Assembly (NCBI GenBank): GCA_017398685.1
Contig: JAFQFH010000043.1
Location: 1-64,000 of the forward strand
Origin: Oscillospiraceae bacterium
Lineage (GTDB): Bacteria > Bacillota > Clostridia > Oscillospirales > Oscillospiraceae
Direction of reading: 5' to 3'
Length of the DNA stretch: 64,000 nt
Below, one piece after another: positions 35,234 through 43,405 of this stretch (within the stretch, counting starts at the first letter, position 1; each line of letters begins with the position of its first letter). A program made the translations under genes and the position numbers. The notes under the pieces are model-generated. The model saw only the letters and a list, made by a program, of their open reading frames with translations, had not been told where the DNA came from and ran no database searches.

Positions 35234-35262
35234 AATATAATCCTTTTTTCAAAAACTGTAAA
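35234..35262 (-). promoter_or_regulatory. sigma-A promoter of the candidate small RNA
   Basis: TTTACA, 17 bases, TATATT on the minus strand. Confidence 0.65.
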
Positions 35263-35362
35263 GAGCGAAGAAAGACAAGTTTTGTCGAATGGCTTTTTTC
35301 TGCATAATTTTTTCGCTGCCGTGGCAAAATAGGAGAGAAACCAAATGAGAGGAGTTTTTTAC

Positions 35363-35575
35363 ATGCTCATGGATCGTATTGCCCTGGTGCTGACCATTAT
35401 CGGCGGCATCAACTGGGGCAGCGTGGGTCTTTTCCGCTTTGACATCGTTGCGTGGCTGTTCGGCGGACAGACCGCCACGGTCAGCCGCGTTGTTTATACG
35501 CTGGTGGGTCTTTCGGCCCTGTGGTGCGTCTCCCTTCTGTTCCGCAGCGATGCCGTCACCGACGAAGGCATCTGA
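35363..35575 (+). CDS. DUF378 family small membrane protein
   Basis: 70 residues from MLMDRIALVLTIIGGINWG, the DUF378 signature, with two membrane helices and VGLFRFDIVAWLFGG between them. Two starts are possible: this ATG (AGGAG eight bases upstream) and one six codons earlier at 35345, which has its own AGGAGAG. Family function unknown. Monocistronic, followed by a terminator. Confidence 0.88.
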   Translation: MLMDRIALVLTIIGGINWGSVGLFRFDIVAWLFGGQTATVSRVVYTLVGLSALWCVSLLFRSDAVTDEGI

Positions 35576-35583
35576 ATCCCGAA

Positions 35584-35619
35584 GAAAAACTGAGCCCGAT
35601 AGTTCAGGCTCAGTTTTTT
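35584..35619. terminator. bidirectional terminator
   Basis: Arms AAAAACTGAGCC (35584-35595 region) and GGCTCAGTTTTTT (35607-35619) around a 10-base loop, between the converging DUF378 and ygiQ-like genes. Confidence 0.75.
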
Positions 35620-37594
35620 ATTTCTTCTTTCCCTTGTTGGGGCGGGCGTTTTTCTTGGGTTTGGCCTTGGCCCAGCCCTTTTTGCTGACGGGCTTTTTGG
35701 GTTCAGGCTTTTCCTCGGCCTTCTTTGCTGCTGGCTTTTTGGGCTTGTCCCCGTCCTTGTCTGCGGCCTTTGGTTTCCTTTTTGCGGGGGAATAGTCGGG
35801 CCGCACAAGGCAGTTGGGAGTAAAGCCTATAAGGTCCTCCCTGCCCGCCTCTTTCAAAGCCTCGATGACAAGCTTCCTCTTATCCGGCCGCTTCCACTGG
35901 AGAAGGGCGCGCTGCATGGCCTTTTCGTGGAAAGAGCGGGCCACGTACACCTCTTCAAGGGTCGTGGGGTCAATGCCGGTGTAGTACATACAGGTGGAGA
36001 TGGTGCCGGGAGTGGGATAAAAGTCCTGCACCTGCTCGGGCTGGCGGCCCAATGAGTTTAGATACTCCGCCAGAGCCACCGCATCCTGCAAGGTAGAGCC
36101 CGGGTGGGAGCTCATAAGGTAGGGCACCAGATACTGCTCCTTGCTGTAGCGGTCGTTGAGGCGGCGGTACTTTTCCATAAAGCGCTCGTACACGTCTATA
36201 TGGGGCTTGCCCATATAGTCCAGCACCGAGTCTATGCAGTGCTCCGGAGCAACTTTAAGCTGGCCGGAGATGTGGTATTTCACAAGCTCTGCAAAAAATT
36301 CGCCGTTTTTGTCCTGAAGCATATAGTCATAGCGTATGCCGCTGCGGACAAATATCTTCTTAACCCCGGGGATATTGCGAAGCTTCCTCAGAAGCTCCAG
36401 ATAGTCTGCGTGGTCTGCGTCCAGATTGGGGCAGGGCGTAGGGGCAAGGCAGCGCTTCTCAGCGCACATACCCACTTTAAGCTGCTTTTGGCAGGAGGGG
36501 CGGCGGAAGTTTGCGGTAGGGCCGCCCACATCGTTTATATAACCCTTGAAGTCGGGCAGCTTTGTAAGCTCAGTAACCTCTTTTATGACGCTTTCATGGC
36601 TGCGGGATGTGACCATCCTGCCCTGATGGAAGGCAAGGGCGCAGAAGTTGCAGCCGCCAAAGCAGCCACGGTTGTGGATAACGGAAAAGCGCACTTCCTC
36701 AATGGCTGGCACGCCTCCCTCCGCCTCGTACATGGGGTGATAGTTCCTTGTATAGGGCAGCTCCGCCACAAAGTCCAGTTCCTTGGTAGTCAGAGGCATG
36801 GCCGGGGGATTTACCACAAGATAGCGCTTGTCGTGCGGCTGTATAAGGGCGCGGCCTCTCACCGGGTCATGCTCGGCGTATTCCGTGCGTGTGGCGATGG
36901 CGTAGCTGAGCTTATCCCGGCACACTTCCTCAAAGGAGGGCAGCTCCACATACTCATAGGCGCAGTCGGCGGGAGAGGTGCACATTATGGCGGTACCGCG
37001 CACATCGGTAATGTTCTCCGCTTTTTCGCCATTTTTCAGCCTGCGGGCGATCTCCCGGGTGGCGTACTCGCCCATGCCGTAGGTAAGGATGTCCGCACCG
37101 GAGTCGGCAAGGGCGCTGCGGCGCACCTTGTCCTCCCAGTAGTCATAGTGGGCAAAGCGCCTGAGGGAAGCCTCAAGGCCGCCGATGATGATAGGCGTAT
37201 CGGGAAAGGCTTCCCTTGCTCTGTTTGCGTAGACTATAACCGCGTGATCCGGGCGCAGTCCCATTTTCTTGCCGGGGGAGTAAAAGTCCTCGCTGCGGCG
37301 TTTTCTGGCGGCGGTATAGTGGGCCACCATGGAGTCCAGATTGCCGGAGCCTATCATCACGCCGTAGCGGGGCTTGCCCATGGCACGGAAAGCATCCGCC
37401 GAGTGCCAGTCCGGCTGGGCAAGGATTGCAACCCTGTAGCCCTCCGCCTCCAGCACGCGGCCTATTACAGCCGTGCCGAAGCTGGGGTGATCCACATAGG
37501 CATCGCCTGTGACCACAAGAAAGTCATAGTACCACCAGCCGCGGCTTTCCATATCCTCTTTTGATACGGGGAGAAATTCAAACACTTCACTCAT
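35618..37594 (-). CDS. ygiQ: YgiQ family radical SAM protein
   Basis: 658 residues. The N-terminal B12-binding-like DUF domain opens with FLPVSKEDMESRGWWYYDFLVVTGDAYVDHPSFG in part; the radical SAM cluster motif CFGGCNFC binds a 4Fe-4S cluster; the VAPEHCIDSVLDYMGKP and FYPTPGTISTCMYYTG blocks are typical of YgiQ. Function unproven. The last 70 residues are a Lys/Pro/Ala-rich, intrinsically disordered tail (PKKPAAKKAEEK), which may bind RNA or ribosomes. It follows the metallophosphoesterase gene by about 10 bases. Confidence 0.93.
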   Translation of the reverse strand: MSEVFEFLPVSKEDMESRGWWYYDFLVVTGDAYVDHPSFGTAVIGRVLEAEGYRVAILAQPDWHSADAFRAMGKPRYGVMIGSGNLDSMVAHYTAARKRRSEDFYSPGKKMGLRPDHAVIVYANRAREAFPDTPIIIGGLEASLRRFAHYDYWEDKVRRSALADSGADILTYGMGEYATREIARRLKNGEKAENITDVRGTAIMCTSPADCAYEYVELPSFEEVCRDKLSYAIATRTEYAEHDPVRGRALIQPHDKRYLVVNPPAMPLTTKELDFVAELPYTRNYHPMYEAEGGVPAIEEVRFSVIHNRGCFGGCNFCALAFHQGRMVTSRSHESVIKEVTELTKLPDFKGYINDVGGPTANFRRPSCQKQLKVGMCAEKRCLAPTPCPNLDADHADYLELLRKLRNIPGVKKIFVRSGIRYDYMLQDKNGEFFAELVKYHISGQLKVAPEHCIDSVLDYMGKPHIDVYERFMEKYRRLNDRYSKEQYLVPYLMSSHPGSTLQDAVALAEYLNSLGRQPEQVQDFYPTPGTISTCMYYTGIDPTTLEEVYVARSFHEKAMQRALLQWKRPDKRKLVIEALKEAGREDLIGFTPNCLVRPDYSPAKRKPKAADKDGDKPKKPAAKKAEEKPEPKKPVSKKGWAKAKPKKNARPNKGKKK

Positions 37595-37604
37595 AATATA
37601 GTTT

Positions 37605-38699
37605 TCACCTCAGCTCTCCGAAGTACCAGCCGGAGATGCCCTTGTGCTTTACAAAATATCGGTCGGAGCAGACCTCAACCACCCGCACCACGTCCCCCTC
37701 TTTCAAGGGCAGAACATAGTCTGTGCAGTCGTTGCAGTCGGTAAATTCACTGTCTGAAAAAAGGTACTTTGTGAGAATGTCCATCTCATAGCCTGTGCGC
37801 ACATGGCGGCAGCGGGAAAATTCTTCGCTCCTGTCCAGCACCTGCACACGGCTGTCGCCCCAGCGGATATAGTAGGAGCGCTCGGAGGCTTTCTGATCGT
37901 CCATTACCACAGCTTCCGGGAAGGGGTCATAGGCCACCCAGGAAAAGTCCTCGCTATACTTATGGGGAATGATAAGGCAGTTTAGCTGCCCGTCGTCCTT
38001 CAAAACGCAGGCTCCGTCAATGCTGATTATTTTGCGCGCTCTTTCTATGATGGGGTTTGCGCACACGATGTTCTCTCCATATAGCATCACAGGCCAGTGT
38101 CCCACCACCGTCCACTTTTCAAAGCTTCTGTCGGTGCTGAGAAGATGGTCACAGCGGACAAAGTCCTGAATAAGATGCTCGCTCAGAGGCTTTTGGGGGT
38201 CTGCGCCGGAGTGGGCAAAGAGGAAATTTTCCGTCTCTATGGCGTGGGGCAGGGATTCCAGAAAATCCCACTCGGCCTTGAATATGCGTCTGAGCTCCTT
38301 TTTGCACGCTGTGAAGCTCTCTATCTCAAAGGGATCCATGCCTGCGGCATTGCACATTTCCCAGAGTATGCCCCGCTTTTTCCGGAGGATATACTCCAGA
38401 AGCTGCTCATCCACTTTTTCGTCGGCCTTGAAGATAATGGGCCAGTCGTCGCAGTTGCCGCAGATGGCGTGGACATTGCCCTTTTTTGAAAGCTCCATCA
38501 CGTATCTGAGCACACCCAGACTGTCGCTGCCCTTCTCAATGAAATCCCCGTCGATAATGAGCGCGTCTTCATCGCAAAAGCCCGCCATATCCAGCACGCC
38601 GCGTAAATACTCCATATTGCCGTGGATGTCGGAAATGACCAGAATACGCCGGTTTTCCGGAATGTCCAGCCATTTTACAAGGGCTTTTCTCTTATACAT
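37605..38699 (-). CDS. metallophosphoesterase with C-terminal SH3-like domain
   Basis: 364 residues. The first 220 are a calcineurin-like phosphoesterase resembling the PPP/Ap4A-hydrolase branch: ISDIHGNMEYL, DGDFIEKGSDSLGVL, CGNCDDW, FAHSGADP and VVGHWP. The usual GNH(E/D) motif reads GNCDD, so the catalytic His is replaced by Cys, which may lower activity. The C-terminal 60 residues look like a bacterial SH3 fold (LKEGDVVRVVEVCSDRYFVKHKGISGWYFGELR in part). ATG at 38697-38699 follows GGAGG and overlaps the previous gene by 8 bases. Confidence 0.8.
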   Translation of the reverse strand: MYKRKALVKWLDIPENRRILVISDIHGNMEYLRGVLDMAGFCDEDALIIDGDFIEKGSDSLGVLRYVMELSKKGNVHAICGNCDDWPIIFKADEKVDEQLLEYILRKKRGILWEMCNAAGMDPFEIESFTACKKELRRIFKAEWDFLESLPHAIETENFLFAHSGADPQKPLSEHLIQDFVRCDHLLSTDRSFEKWTVVGHWPVMLYGENIVCANPIIERARKIISIDGACVLKDDGQLNCLIIPHKYSEDFSWVAYDPFPEAVVMDDQKASERSYYIRWGDSRVQVLDRSEEFSRCRHVRTGYEMDILTKYLFSDSEFTDCNDCTDYVLPLKEGDVVRVVEVCSDRYFVKHKGISGWYFGELR

Positions 38700-39819
38700 A
38701 TTTCCTGCCTCCAAGCTTGCGCTCCAAAAGCAGCAAAGTACCCAGATTGCCCTTTTCCTCGCCTATCTCCTCAAAACCCCATTTTTTATAGAAGGCTCTG
38801 GCGGCGGCGTTGCTCTCGGCCACATTCAGGCGAAGGCAGGTCCGCCCCATATTGGCGTATTTCTTTATGGCCCTTGCCAGAAGCTGCACACCGTAGCCCT
38901 TTTCCCGGTAGTCCGGGCAAAGGTAGAGAAGGCTTATCCAGCCTATGCCGTCCTCCTTACCACGCAGCACGTCCATATCCAGCACACCCACCGGGGTATC
39001 TTCGTCAAAAAAGCGCAGGACAGACTCCCTGTCGGCAAGGTAGTGGCAGGCGGCATGCTCAAGATATGCCCCTGCGGAAAAGCTCAAGTCGCTGCCGTGG
39101 GCGGCAATCCAGGTCTGCCGGTAGCACTCGGTATAATACTCTCTGTGGGCCACGGGATCTATGGCCTCGTGGCGCAGGCTGGTCCTTGAGTACCACTTGG
39201 GTATGCCCATTTTTTCAAGGTGGCTCTGGTCATTGTCATAGTCCACAGTGAACTTGCCGTTTTCATAGAAAATATGGCTTACCGACGTGTTGCCGTGGAT
39301 AGGCAGGCGGTCCACCTCATCTATGTCCATTTCGAGAATAGCGGACATGAGGCAGCGTATTGTGACACCGTGGCTGACTACCACGATGGTTTCGCCATCA
39401 TGCTTTGCCGCCACCTCCACAAGGGCGGGAAATGCCCTGTCACGGACCTGCTCATAGGTCTCAGCTCCCTCTATCTTCCACTTTGAGGGGGAGCTTATAA
39501 ACGCCTTTATCTCCTCCGGATACTCATGGGCCAGATTTCCGAAAAATCCCGTCTCCCATGGCCCCAGATCCACCTCGCGAAAACGCCTGTCGCAGCGTAT
39601 CTCAAGGTTCTGGTGCCTTGCGGCGGCGGTGGCGGTCATGCGGGTGCGGTAAAGGTCGCTGGAATAGACCGCGTCCAGATGTACGTTTTCAAATCTCTCT
39701 GCCAGCGCCTCTATCTGACGCCAGCCTGTGGCGGTCACATCCCCGTCCCAATGCCCCTGCATCATACGGTAGAGATTGCCCTCCGCCTGAGTATGTCGAA
39801 TGAGAAAAATTTCTGTCAT
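38692..39819 (-). CDS. fusion of histidine phosphatase and GNAT acetyltransferase
   Basis: 375 residues. Residues 1-200 are a phosphoglycerate-mutase-like histidine phosphatase: catalytic LIRHTQAEGN, and VVSHGVTIR with the second His. Residues about 215-375 are a GNAT acetyltransferase with LYLCPDYREKGYGVQLLARA (acetyl-CoA loop) and NAAARAFYKKWGFEEIG. The ATG has GGAGG eight bases upstream. The two activities could act on one substrate (for example a phosphorylated amine); that is inference. Operon order is this gene, the metallophosphoesterase, ygiQ. Confidence 0.88.
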   Translation of the reverse strand: MTEIFLIRHTQAEGNLYRMMQGHWDGDVTATGWRQIEALAERFENVHLDAVYSSDLYRTRMTATAAARHQNLEIRCDRRFREVDLGPWETGFFGNLAHEYPEEIKAFISSPSKWKIEGAETYEQVRDRAFPALVEVAAKHDGETIVVVSHGVTIRCLMSAILEMDIDEVDRLPIHGNTSVSHIFYENGKFTVDYDNDQSHLEKMGIPKWYSRTSLRHEAIDPVAHREYYTECYRQTWIAAHGSDLSFSAGAYLEHAACHYLADRESVLRFFDEDTPVGVLDMDVLRGKEDGIGWISLLYLCPDYREKGYGVQLLARAIKKYANMGRTCLRLNVAESNAAARAFYKKWGFEEIGEEKGNLGTLLLLERKLGGRKYV

Positions 39820-39837
39820 AACTTGTGCCTCCAATGC

Positions 39838-39866
39838 TTGACCGGGAGAAACGAATACAGTATAAT
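39838..39866 (+). promoter_or_regulatory. sigma-A promoter of the PurN-like gene
   Basis: TTGACC (39838-39843), 17 bases, perfect TATAAT (39861-39866); about 90 bases of leader before the ATG. Confidence 0.75.
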
Positions 39867-39964
39867 ATCTAAATACAGAGTGTTTTCTTCTTGTGGTATA
39901 CAAGATATATTATAGCTCGAATTATCATCCTGCACAAGAGGAATGTGCAGGGAACGGAGAGACT

Positions 39965-40579
39965 ATGGTCAGAGCGGCGGCGCTGGTGTCCGGTGATGGG
40001 GCAATGCTCCAGGCGATACTGGACTCCATGTATTTCAAAGAAATTGAAAATTTTAAGCTGGTGGCTGTTATCTCCCCGGAGAAGGACGCTTATGCCATGA
40101 AAAGGGCGCTGAACGCCGGTGTCCCCGCCTATGTGGTGGACCCGGAGCTTTTCCCCACCATGACAAGCTACAGCATGGCCATCGCCAACAAGCTCAAGGA
40201 TATGGACATTGAGCTTGTCATTCTTGCAGGCTATGAGCTGCCTTTGGGCGTTGTGCCCTATCAGTACAAAAACCGCATTATCGGCACCTGCCCGTCCATA
40301 TACCCCGCCTTTGAGGATGTGGAGGGGGATCTTTGCAGGGCCGCCCTTGAGCGGGGTGTAAAAGTGACCGGTGCCACGGCCTACTTTGCCGATGGTGACG
40401 GGCGCGTGGGCAATATAATTTTGCAGAAGGCTGTGGACATCATGCATGATGACACACCGGAGACCCTCAGAAGAAGAGTCATGGAAGAGGGCGAATGGAA
40501 GCTTCTCTCCAAGGCCGTGTCCCTCTACTGTGCGGGGAGACTGGTCATCCACGGAAACCGTGTGCTTATAAGAAAATAA
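39965..40579 (+). CDS. PurN-like formyltransferase-fold protein with altered active site
   Basis: 204 residues aligned along their length with glycinamide ribonucleotide transformylase: LVSGDGAMLQAILD matches the GNGSNLQA loop, VILAGYELPL the folate-pocket strand, and IILQKAVDI the C-terminal part. But the catalytic N-x-H of PurN (NIHPSLLP) reads GTCPSIYP (residues 107-114), and the TDELDGG loop with the catalytic Asp reads DGDGRVG. It probably lacks classical transformylase activity. GGAG precedes the ATG. No pur gene is nearby. A true purN may exist elsewhere. Confidence 0.8.
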   Translation: MVRAAALVSGDGAMLQAILDSMYFKEIENFKLVAVISPEKDAYAMKRALNAGVPAYVVDPELFPTMTSYSMAIANKLKDMDIELVILAGYELPLGVVPYQYKNRIIGTCPSIYPAFEDVEGDLCRAALERGVKVTGATAYFADGDGRVGNIILQKAVDIMHDDTPETLRRRVMEEGEWKLLSKAVSLYCAGRLVIHGNRVLIRK

Positions 40580-40583
40580 ATCC

Positions 40584-40613
40584 AAGCGGGTGCAAAATGC
40601 ACCCGCTTTTTTT
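40584..40613. terminator. bidirectional terminator
   Basis: A 9-bp GC-rich stem extended by A-T pairs, AAA loop, T7. It ends in the stop codon of the convergent aspartokinase gene. Confidence 0.85.
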
Positions 40614-41574
40614 AAAGAAAATATTTGCTGTGCACAAGCCCGAGGGCAAAATCAAGCTGCTGGGGCATAAGCTTCACCCACGCAAAGCCCTCGCCTGCTC
40701 TGCCGCCCATGACCTCTATTCCCTCGTCCTTCAAAAGCGCCGAGATATCCCGCAGCGTCTGCACCGTACATGCCTTGCCCACGATTGTCAGCTGGCAGCG
40801 CTCTTTATCCCTTGTCACTCCGGCATAGTCCGGCCTTTCTTCATCCTCCAGCCGACGCACTACAGACATCTGCTCCTCCCCGAAGCTTGAATACAGCTCC
40901 AGCTCCACATCCTCCGCCATGGCCAGCGCCACGGACTTGGCGTGCAGAAGCTGAGAGCCGGAGTGGGCAAGGGTGAGCATATCCCCCATATCCATCAGCG
41001 GTATATGCCTTGCGTCTTTTATAAGCCGTGGGTCTGCTGTGTACACCCCGGCCACATCGCTGTATATGCGGCAGCGGTCAGCGCCCAGGGCAGCAGCCAG
41101 CGCCACCGCCGTAGTGTCCGAGCCGCCTCTGCCAAGGGTGGTCACGTCCCCTTTTATGTCCAGTCCCTGAAAGCCTGTGACCACAGGCGTTTTATTTTGC
41201 CTGAGAGCTGCCGAGACGCGCCAGGGCAAAGTCTGCTCCACATCCGCATCTGCGTGAATGCTGTTTGTATAGATGCCGCTCTGCCAGCCTGTGAAGGAAA
41301 TTGCATCCACACCCATGCTGCCAAGCATCATGGCCATCAGCGCCGCGCTCTGCTGCTCGCCGGAGCTTAAAAGCGCATCCCATTCTCTTTTGGAATGTCC
41401 GGGGTCTATCTCAAGTGCAAGCTCCGCCATATGATCCGTGCTGTCTCCCACTGCGGACACTACCACAACACAGCTGTGTCCCGCCATTCGCGCAGCCTTC
41501 ACTGTTTCAGCCGCGCACCGCAGCCTTTCCGGGCCGTCAAGGGAGCTGCCGCCGAACTTTTGAATTATAAGCAT
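40612..41574 (-). CDS. lysC: aspartate kinase, short form with one ACT domain
   Basis: 320 residues; typical monofunctional aspartokinases are about 400. The kinase domain is complete: IQKFGGSSL (N-terminal), VVSAVGDSTDHM, LLSSGEQQSAALM, TTLGRGGSDTTAVALA and the YSDVAGVYTADPR motif. After residue 240 only about 75 residues remain, enough for one ACT domain (YAGVTRDKERCQLTIVG) rather than two. The gene ends at a terminator, so the shortening is not a frame error. Start ATG has AGGAGG six bases upstream. It catalyses the first step toward Lys/Thr/Met; reduced ACT content suggests altered feedback control. Confidence 0.88.
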   Translation of the reverse strand: MLIIQKFGGSSLDGPERLRCAAETVKAARMAGHSCVVVVSAVGDSTDHMAELALEIDPGHSKREWDALLSSGEQQSAALMAMMLGSMGVDAISFTGWQSGIYTNSIHADADVEQTLPWRVSAALRQNKTPVVTGFQGLDIKGDVTTLGRGGSDTTAVALAAALGADRCRIYSDVAGVYTADPRLIKDARHIPLMDMGDMLTLAHSGSQLLHAKSVALAMAEDVELELYSSFGEEQMSVVRRLEDEERPDYAGVTRDKERCQLTIVGKACTVQTLRDISALLKDEGIEVMGGRAGEGFAWVKLMPQQLDFALGLVHSKYFL

Positions 41575-41588
41575 TTTGCTCCTCCTGT

Positions 41589-41629
41589 AAAAAAACAGCT
41601 GCACCCTTTCTCTCCGGTGCGGCTGTTTT
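41589..41629 (-). terminator. terminator-like hairpin in the lysC leader (possible attenuator)
   Basis: A 12-bp stem (41594-41605 with 41616-41627, one G-U) followed on the minus strand by seven T, ending about 4 bases before the lysC SD. Upstream is a second hairpin (CCAAC with GTTGG near 41643-41658). Confidence 0.7.
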
Positions 41630-41668
41630 ACCTTTGCGTAGTCCAACGGGCCTGTTGGCTCCTGCACC

Positions 41669-41699
41669 ATTATATACAGAAAAAGCTCTGAGGTGTCAG
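41669..41699 (-). promoter_or_regulatory. candidate promoter of lysC
   Basis: Perfect TATAAT on the minus strand (41669-41674) with CTGACA 19 bases upstream (a long spacer). The predicted leader is about 87 bases. Confidence 0.45.
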
Positions 41700-41765
41700 T
41701 ATAAGCCGGGGAAAAACTGGCAACAAAATATATGTGCAGCAATCTGACGCAGGGAGGGGTGCATC

Positions 41766-42836
41766 ATGCAGCAAAAGGCAGCCAGATGGCTTGCCGCTCT
41801 TGTATACTGTGCGGCTATAGTGGGCGGGGCATGGCTGGCCATACGCTTCGTGCTGCCCTGGACCGCGCCCTTTCTTCTGGCTTTTGCGGTGGCGGCAGTG
41901 CTTGAGTTTCCGGTACGCGCCCTTGTGCGGCACGGCTGGAAAAGAAGCATCGCCTCGGCTGTGCTGACGCTGGCGGTGCTGGGGGTGCTGGCCTGGCTCA
42001 CAGTGAAGCTCACCGTCTGGGGTATATCTGCGGTCAATGGCTTTGCCGGCGAGGTGCCTGAGCTTATGGAGGCGCTGACTGTAAACCTTGAAAGGCTTGA
42101 AAGCATGGCCTTTGCCTACGCCTCCGCCGCCCCCGATGGGGTGGCCCAGTATCTTGAGACGGCCATACGCTCCATAGGCGAAAGCTTTTACGATCTGCCT
42201 TCGATTCTATCCCAGTGGGCATTGGATGTTCTGGCGAAGGCTGCCCAGAGCAGTCCCGACGCACTTTTGTTTCTTGTGACAGCGGGCATAGGCAGCTACT
42301 TTGTCTCCGCCTCATATCCTGCGGTGCTGGCTTTTCTCAAAGCTCAGATACCCCAGAGCATTCACCGGCGCTGGGAGGGCATGGGGCAGAACATGAAAGC
42401 CAGCTTCGGCGGTATGTTCAGGGCTCAGCTTATCTTGATGGGGCTTACCTTCTTTCAGCTTCTGCTGGGTTTTCTCCTGATGAAGGTAAAAAATGCCCCG
42501 GCCCTTGCCGCGCTGACCGCACTTATTGACGCTCTGCCGGTTTTCGGCACGGGCATAGTGCTCATCCCCTGGGGACTTTACTGTCTTTTGCTGGGCAACA
42601 GCGACAGGGGGATCGGGCTTGTTATTTGCTGGGTGCTGGTAACACTGGTGCGAAACTGCGCTCAGGCCAAGCTTGTGGGCGACCAGATAGGTCTTGACCC
42701 CATAGCTTCACTGCTGGCAGTATATGTAGGCTGGCAGGTCTGGGGCGTGGGCGGGATGCTTATCTTCCCGATTTTGTTTGTGGCTTTGCAGCAGCTCAAC
42801 GAAAGAGGGCTTATTGCGCTCTGGAAAAATCCGTAA
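41766..42836 (+). CDS. ytvI: YtvI-like sporulation integral membrane protein (AI-2E/PerM family)
   Basis: 356 residues with seven to eight membrane segments and the PerM-family layout: two N-terminal helices, helical periplasmic region about 85-150, then GFLLMKVKNAPALAALTALIDALPVFGTGIVLIPWG in part and VGDQIGLDPIASLLAVYVGW near the end, which are family signatures. Its length and divergence fit B. subtilis YtvI (about 370), a sigma-E-controlled sporulation protein. GGGAGGGG precedes the ATG. Divergent from lysC. Confidence 0.82.
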   Translation: MQQKAARWLAALVYCAAIVGGAWLAIRFVLPWTAPFLLAFAVAAVLEFPVRALVRHGWKRSIASAVLTLAVLGVLAWLTVKLTVWGISAVNGFAGEVPELMEALTVNLERLESMAFAYASAAPDGVAQYLETAIRSIGESFYDLPSILSQWALDVLAKAAQSSPDALLFLVTAGIGSYFVSASYPAVLAFLKAQIPQSIHRRWEGMGQNMKASFGGMFRAQLILMGLTFFQLLLGFLLMKVKNAPALAALTALIDALPVFGTGIVLIPWGLYCLLLGNSDRGIGLVICWVLVTLVRNCAQAKLVGDQIGLDPIASLLAVYVGWQVWGVGGMLIFPILFVALQQLNERGLIALWKNP

Positions 42837-42865
42837 AAAAAATGGCAGGGCTAAACCCTGCCATT
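42835..42865 (-). terminator. terminator (strong on the minus strand)
   Basis: A perfect 10-bp stem (42841-42850 with 42856-42865), five-base loop, eight T on the minus strand; the plus-strand T run is interrupted. Confidence 0.8.
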
Positions 42866-42874
42866 CCCTTTTCC

Positions 42875-43351
42875 TTATCTTGCCATGTTTTCAAGGGCCT
42901 CGCCTGTGAGCCTAAAGCCCGTCCAGCCGTCCATGGACACAGCGCCCAATGAGCGATAGAACTCTATGCTGGGTGTGTTCCAGTCAAGACAGCTCCACTC
43001 CAGCCTGCCGCAGCCCATATCCACTGCTATCTGCGCCAGCTTTTTCAGAAGGGCCTTGCCATAGCCCCGGCCCCTGCACTCGGGCAGCACGTATAGATCC
43101 TCAAGATATATGCCTGCTCTGCCCAGGAAGGTGGAGAAATTATGGAAGAAAAGGGCAAAACCCACTTCCCGCTCCCCTTCCATGACAAAAAGCACCCTTG
43201 CAATATTTTTTTCAAAAAGCCAGTTTTCCAGCATCGCCGTGTCCGCCACCACCTGATCGAGCATCTTTTCGTACTCGGCCAGTCTTTTTATAAAATCCAG
43301 TATAAGGTGGATATCGGAACGCTCTGCTTCTCTTATGATAATATTTTCCAT
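42875..43351 (-). CDS. GNAT family N-acetyltransferase
   Basis: 158 residues. The GNAT core is clear: IREAERSDIHLILDFIKRLAEYE opening, YLEDLYVLPECRGRGYGKALL (strand 4 and the acetyl-CoA pyrophosphate loop R-x-x-G-x-G) and WSCLDWNTPSIEFYRSLGA. This arrangement, with LAEYEK and a bulky YL-EDLYV strand, resembles the diamine (spermidine/thialysine) acetyltransferase branch. Monocistronic or following the gene pair at 43406-44583 by about 55 bases. Confidence 0.88.
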   Translation of the reverse strand: MENIIIREAERSDIHLILDFIKRLAEYEKMLDQVVADTAMLENWLFEKNIARVLFVMEGEREVGFALFFHNFSTFLGRAGIYLEDLYVLPECRGRGYGKALLKKLAQIAVDMGCGRLEWSCLDWNTPSIEFYRSLGAVSMDGWTGFRLTGEALENMAR

Positions 43352-43405
43352 GTAATCTCCTCAAATAAAAGCATGGATGAAGAGCTTTCATCCATGCTGT
43401 GTTCC

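Noticed and set aside
41641..41668. GGTGC (minus strand, 41664-41668) as an antiterminator partner for the lysC leader hairpin
   Set aside because: The bases lie between the proposed -10 box and the transcript start, so they would not be in the RNA.
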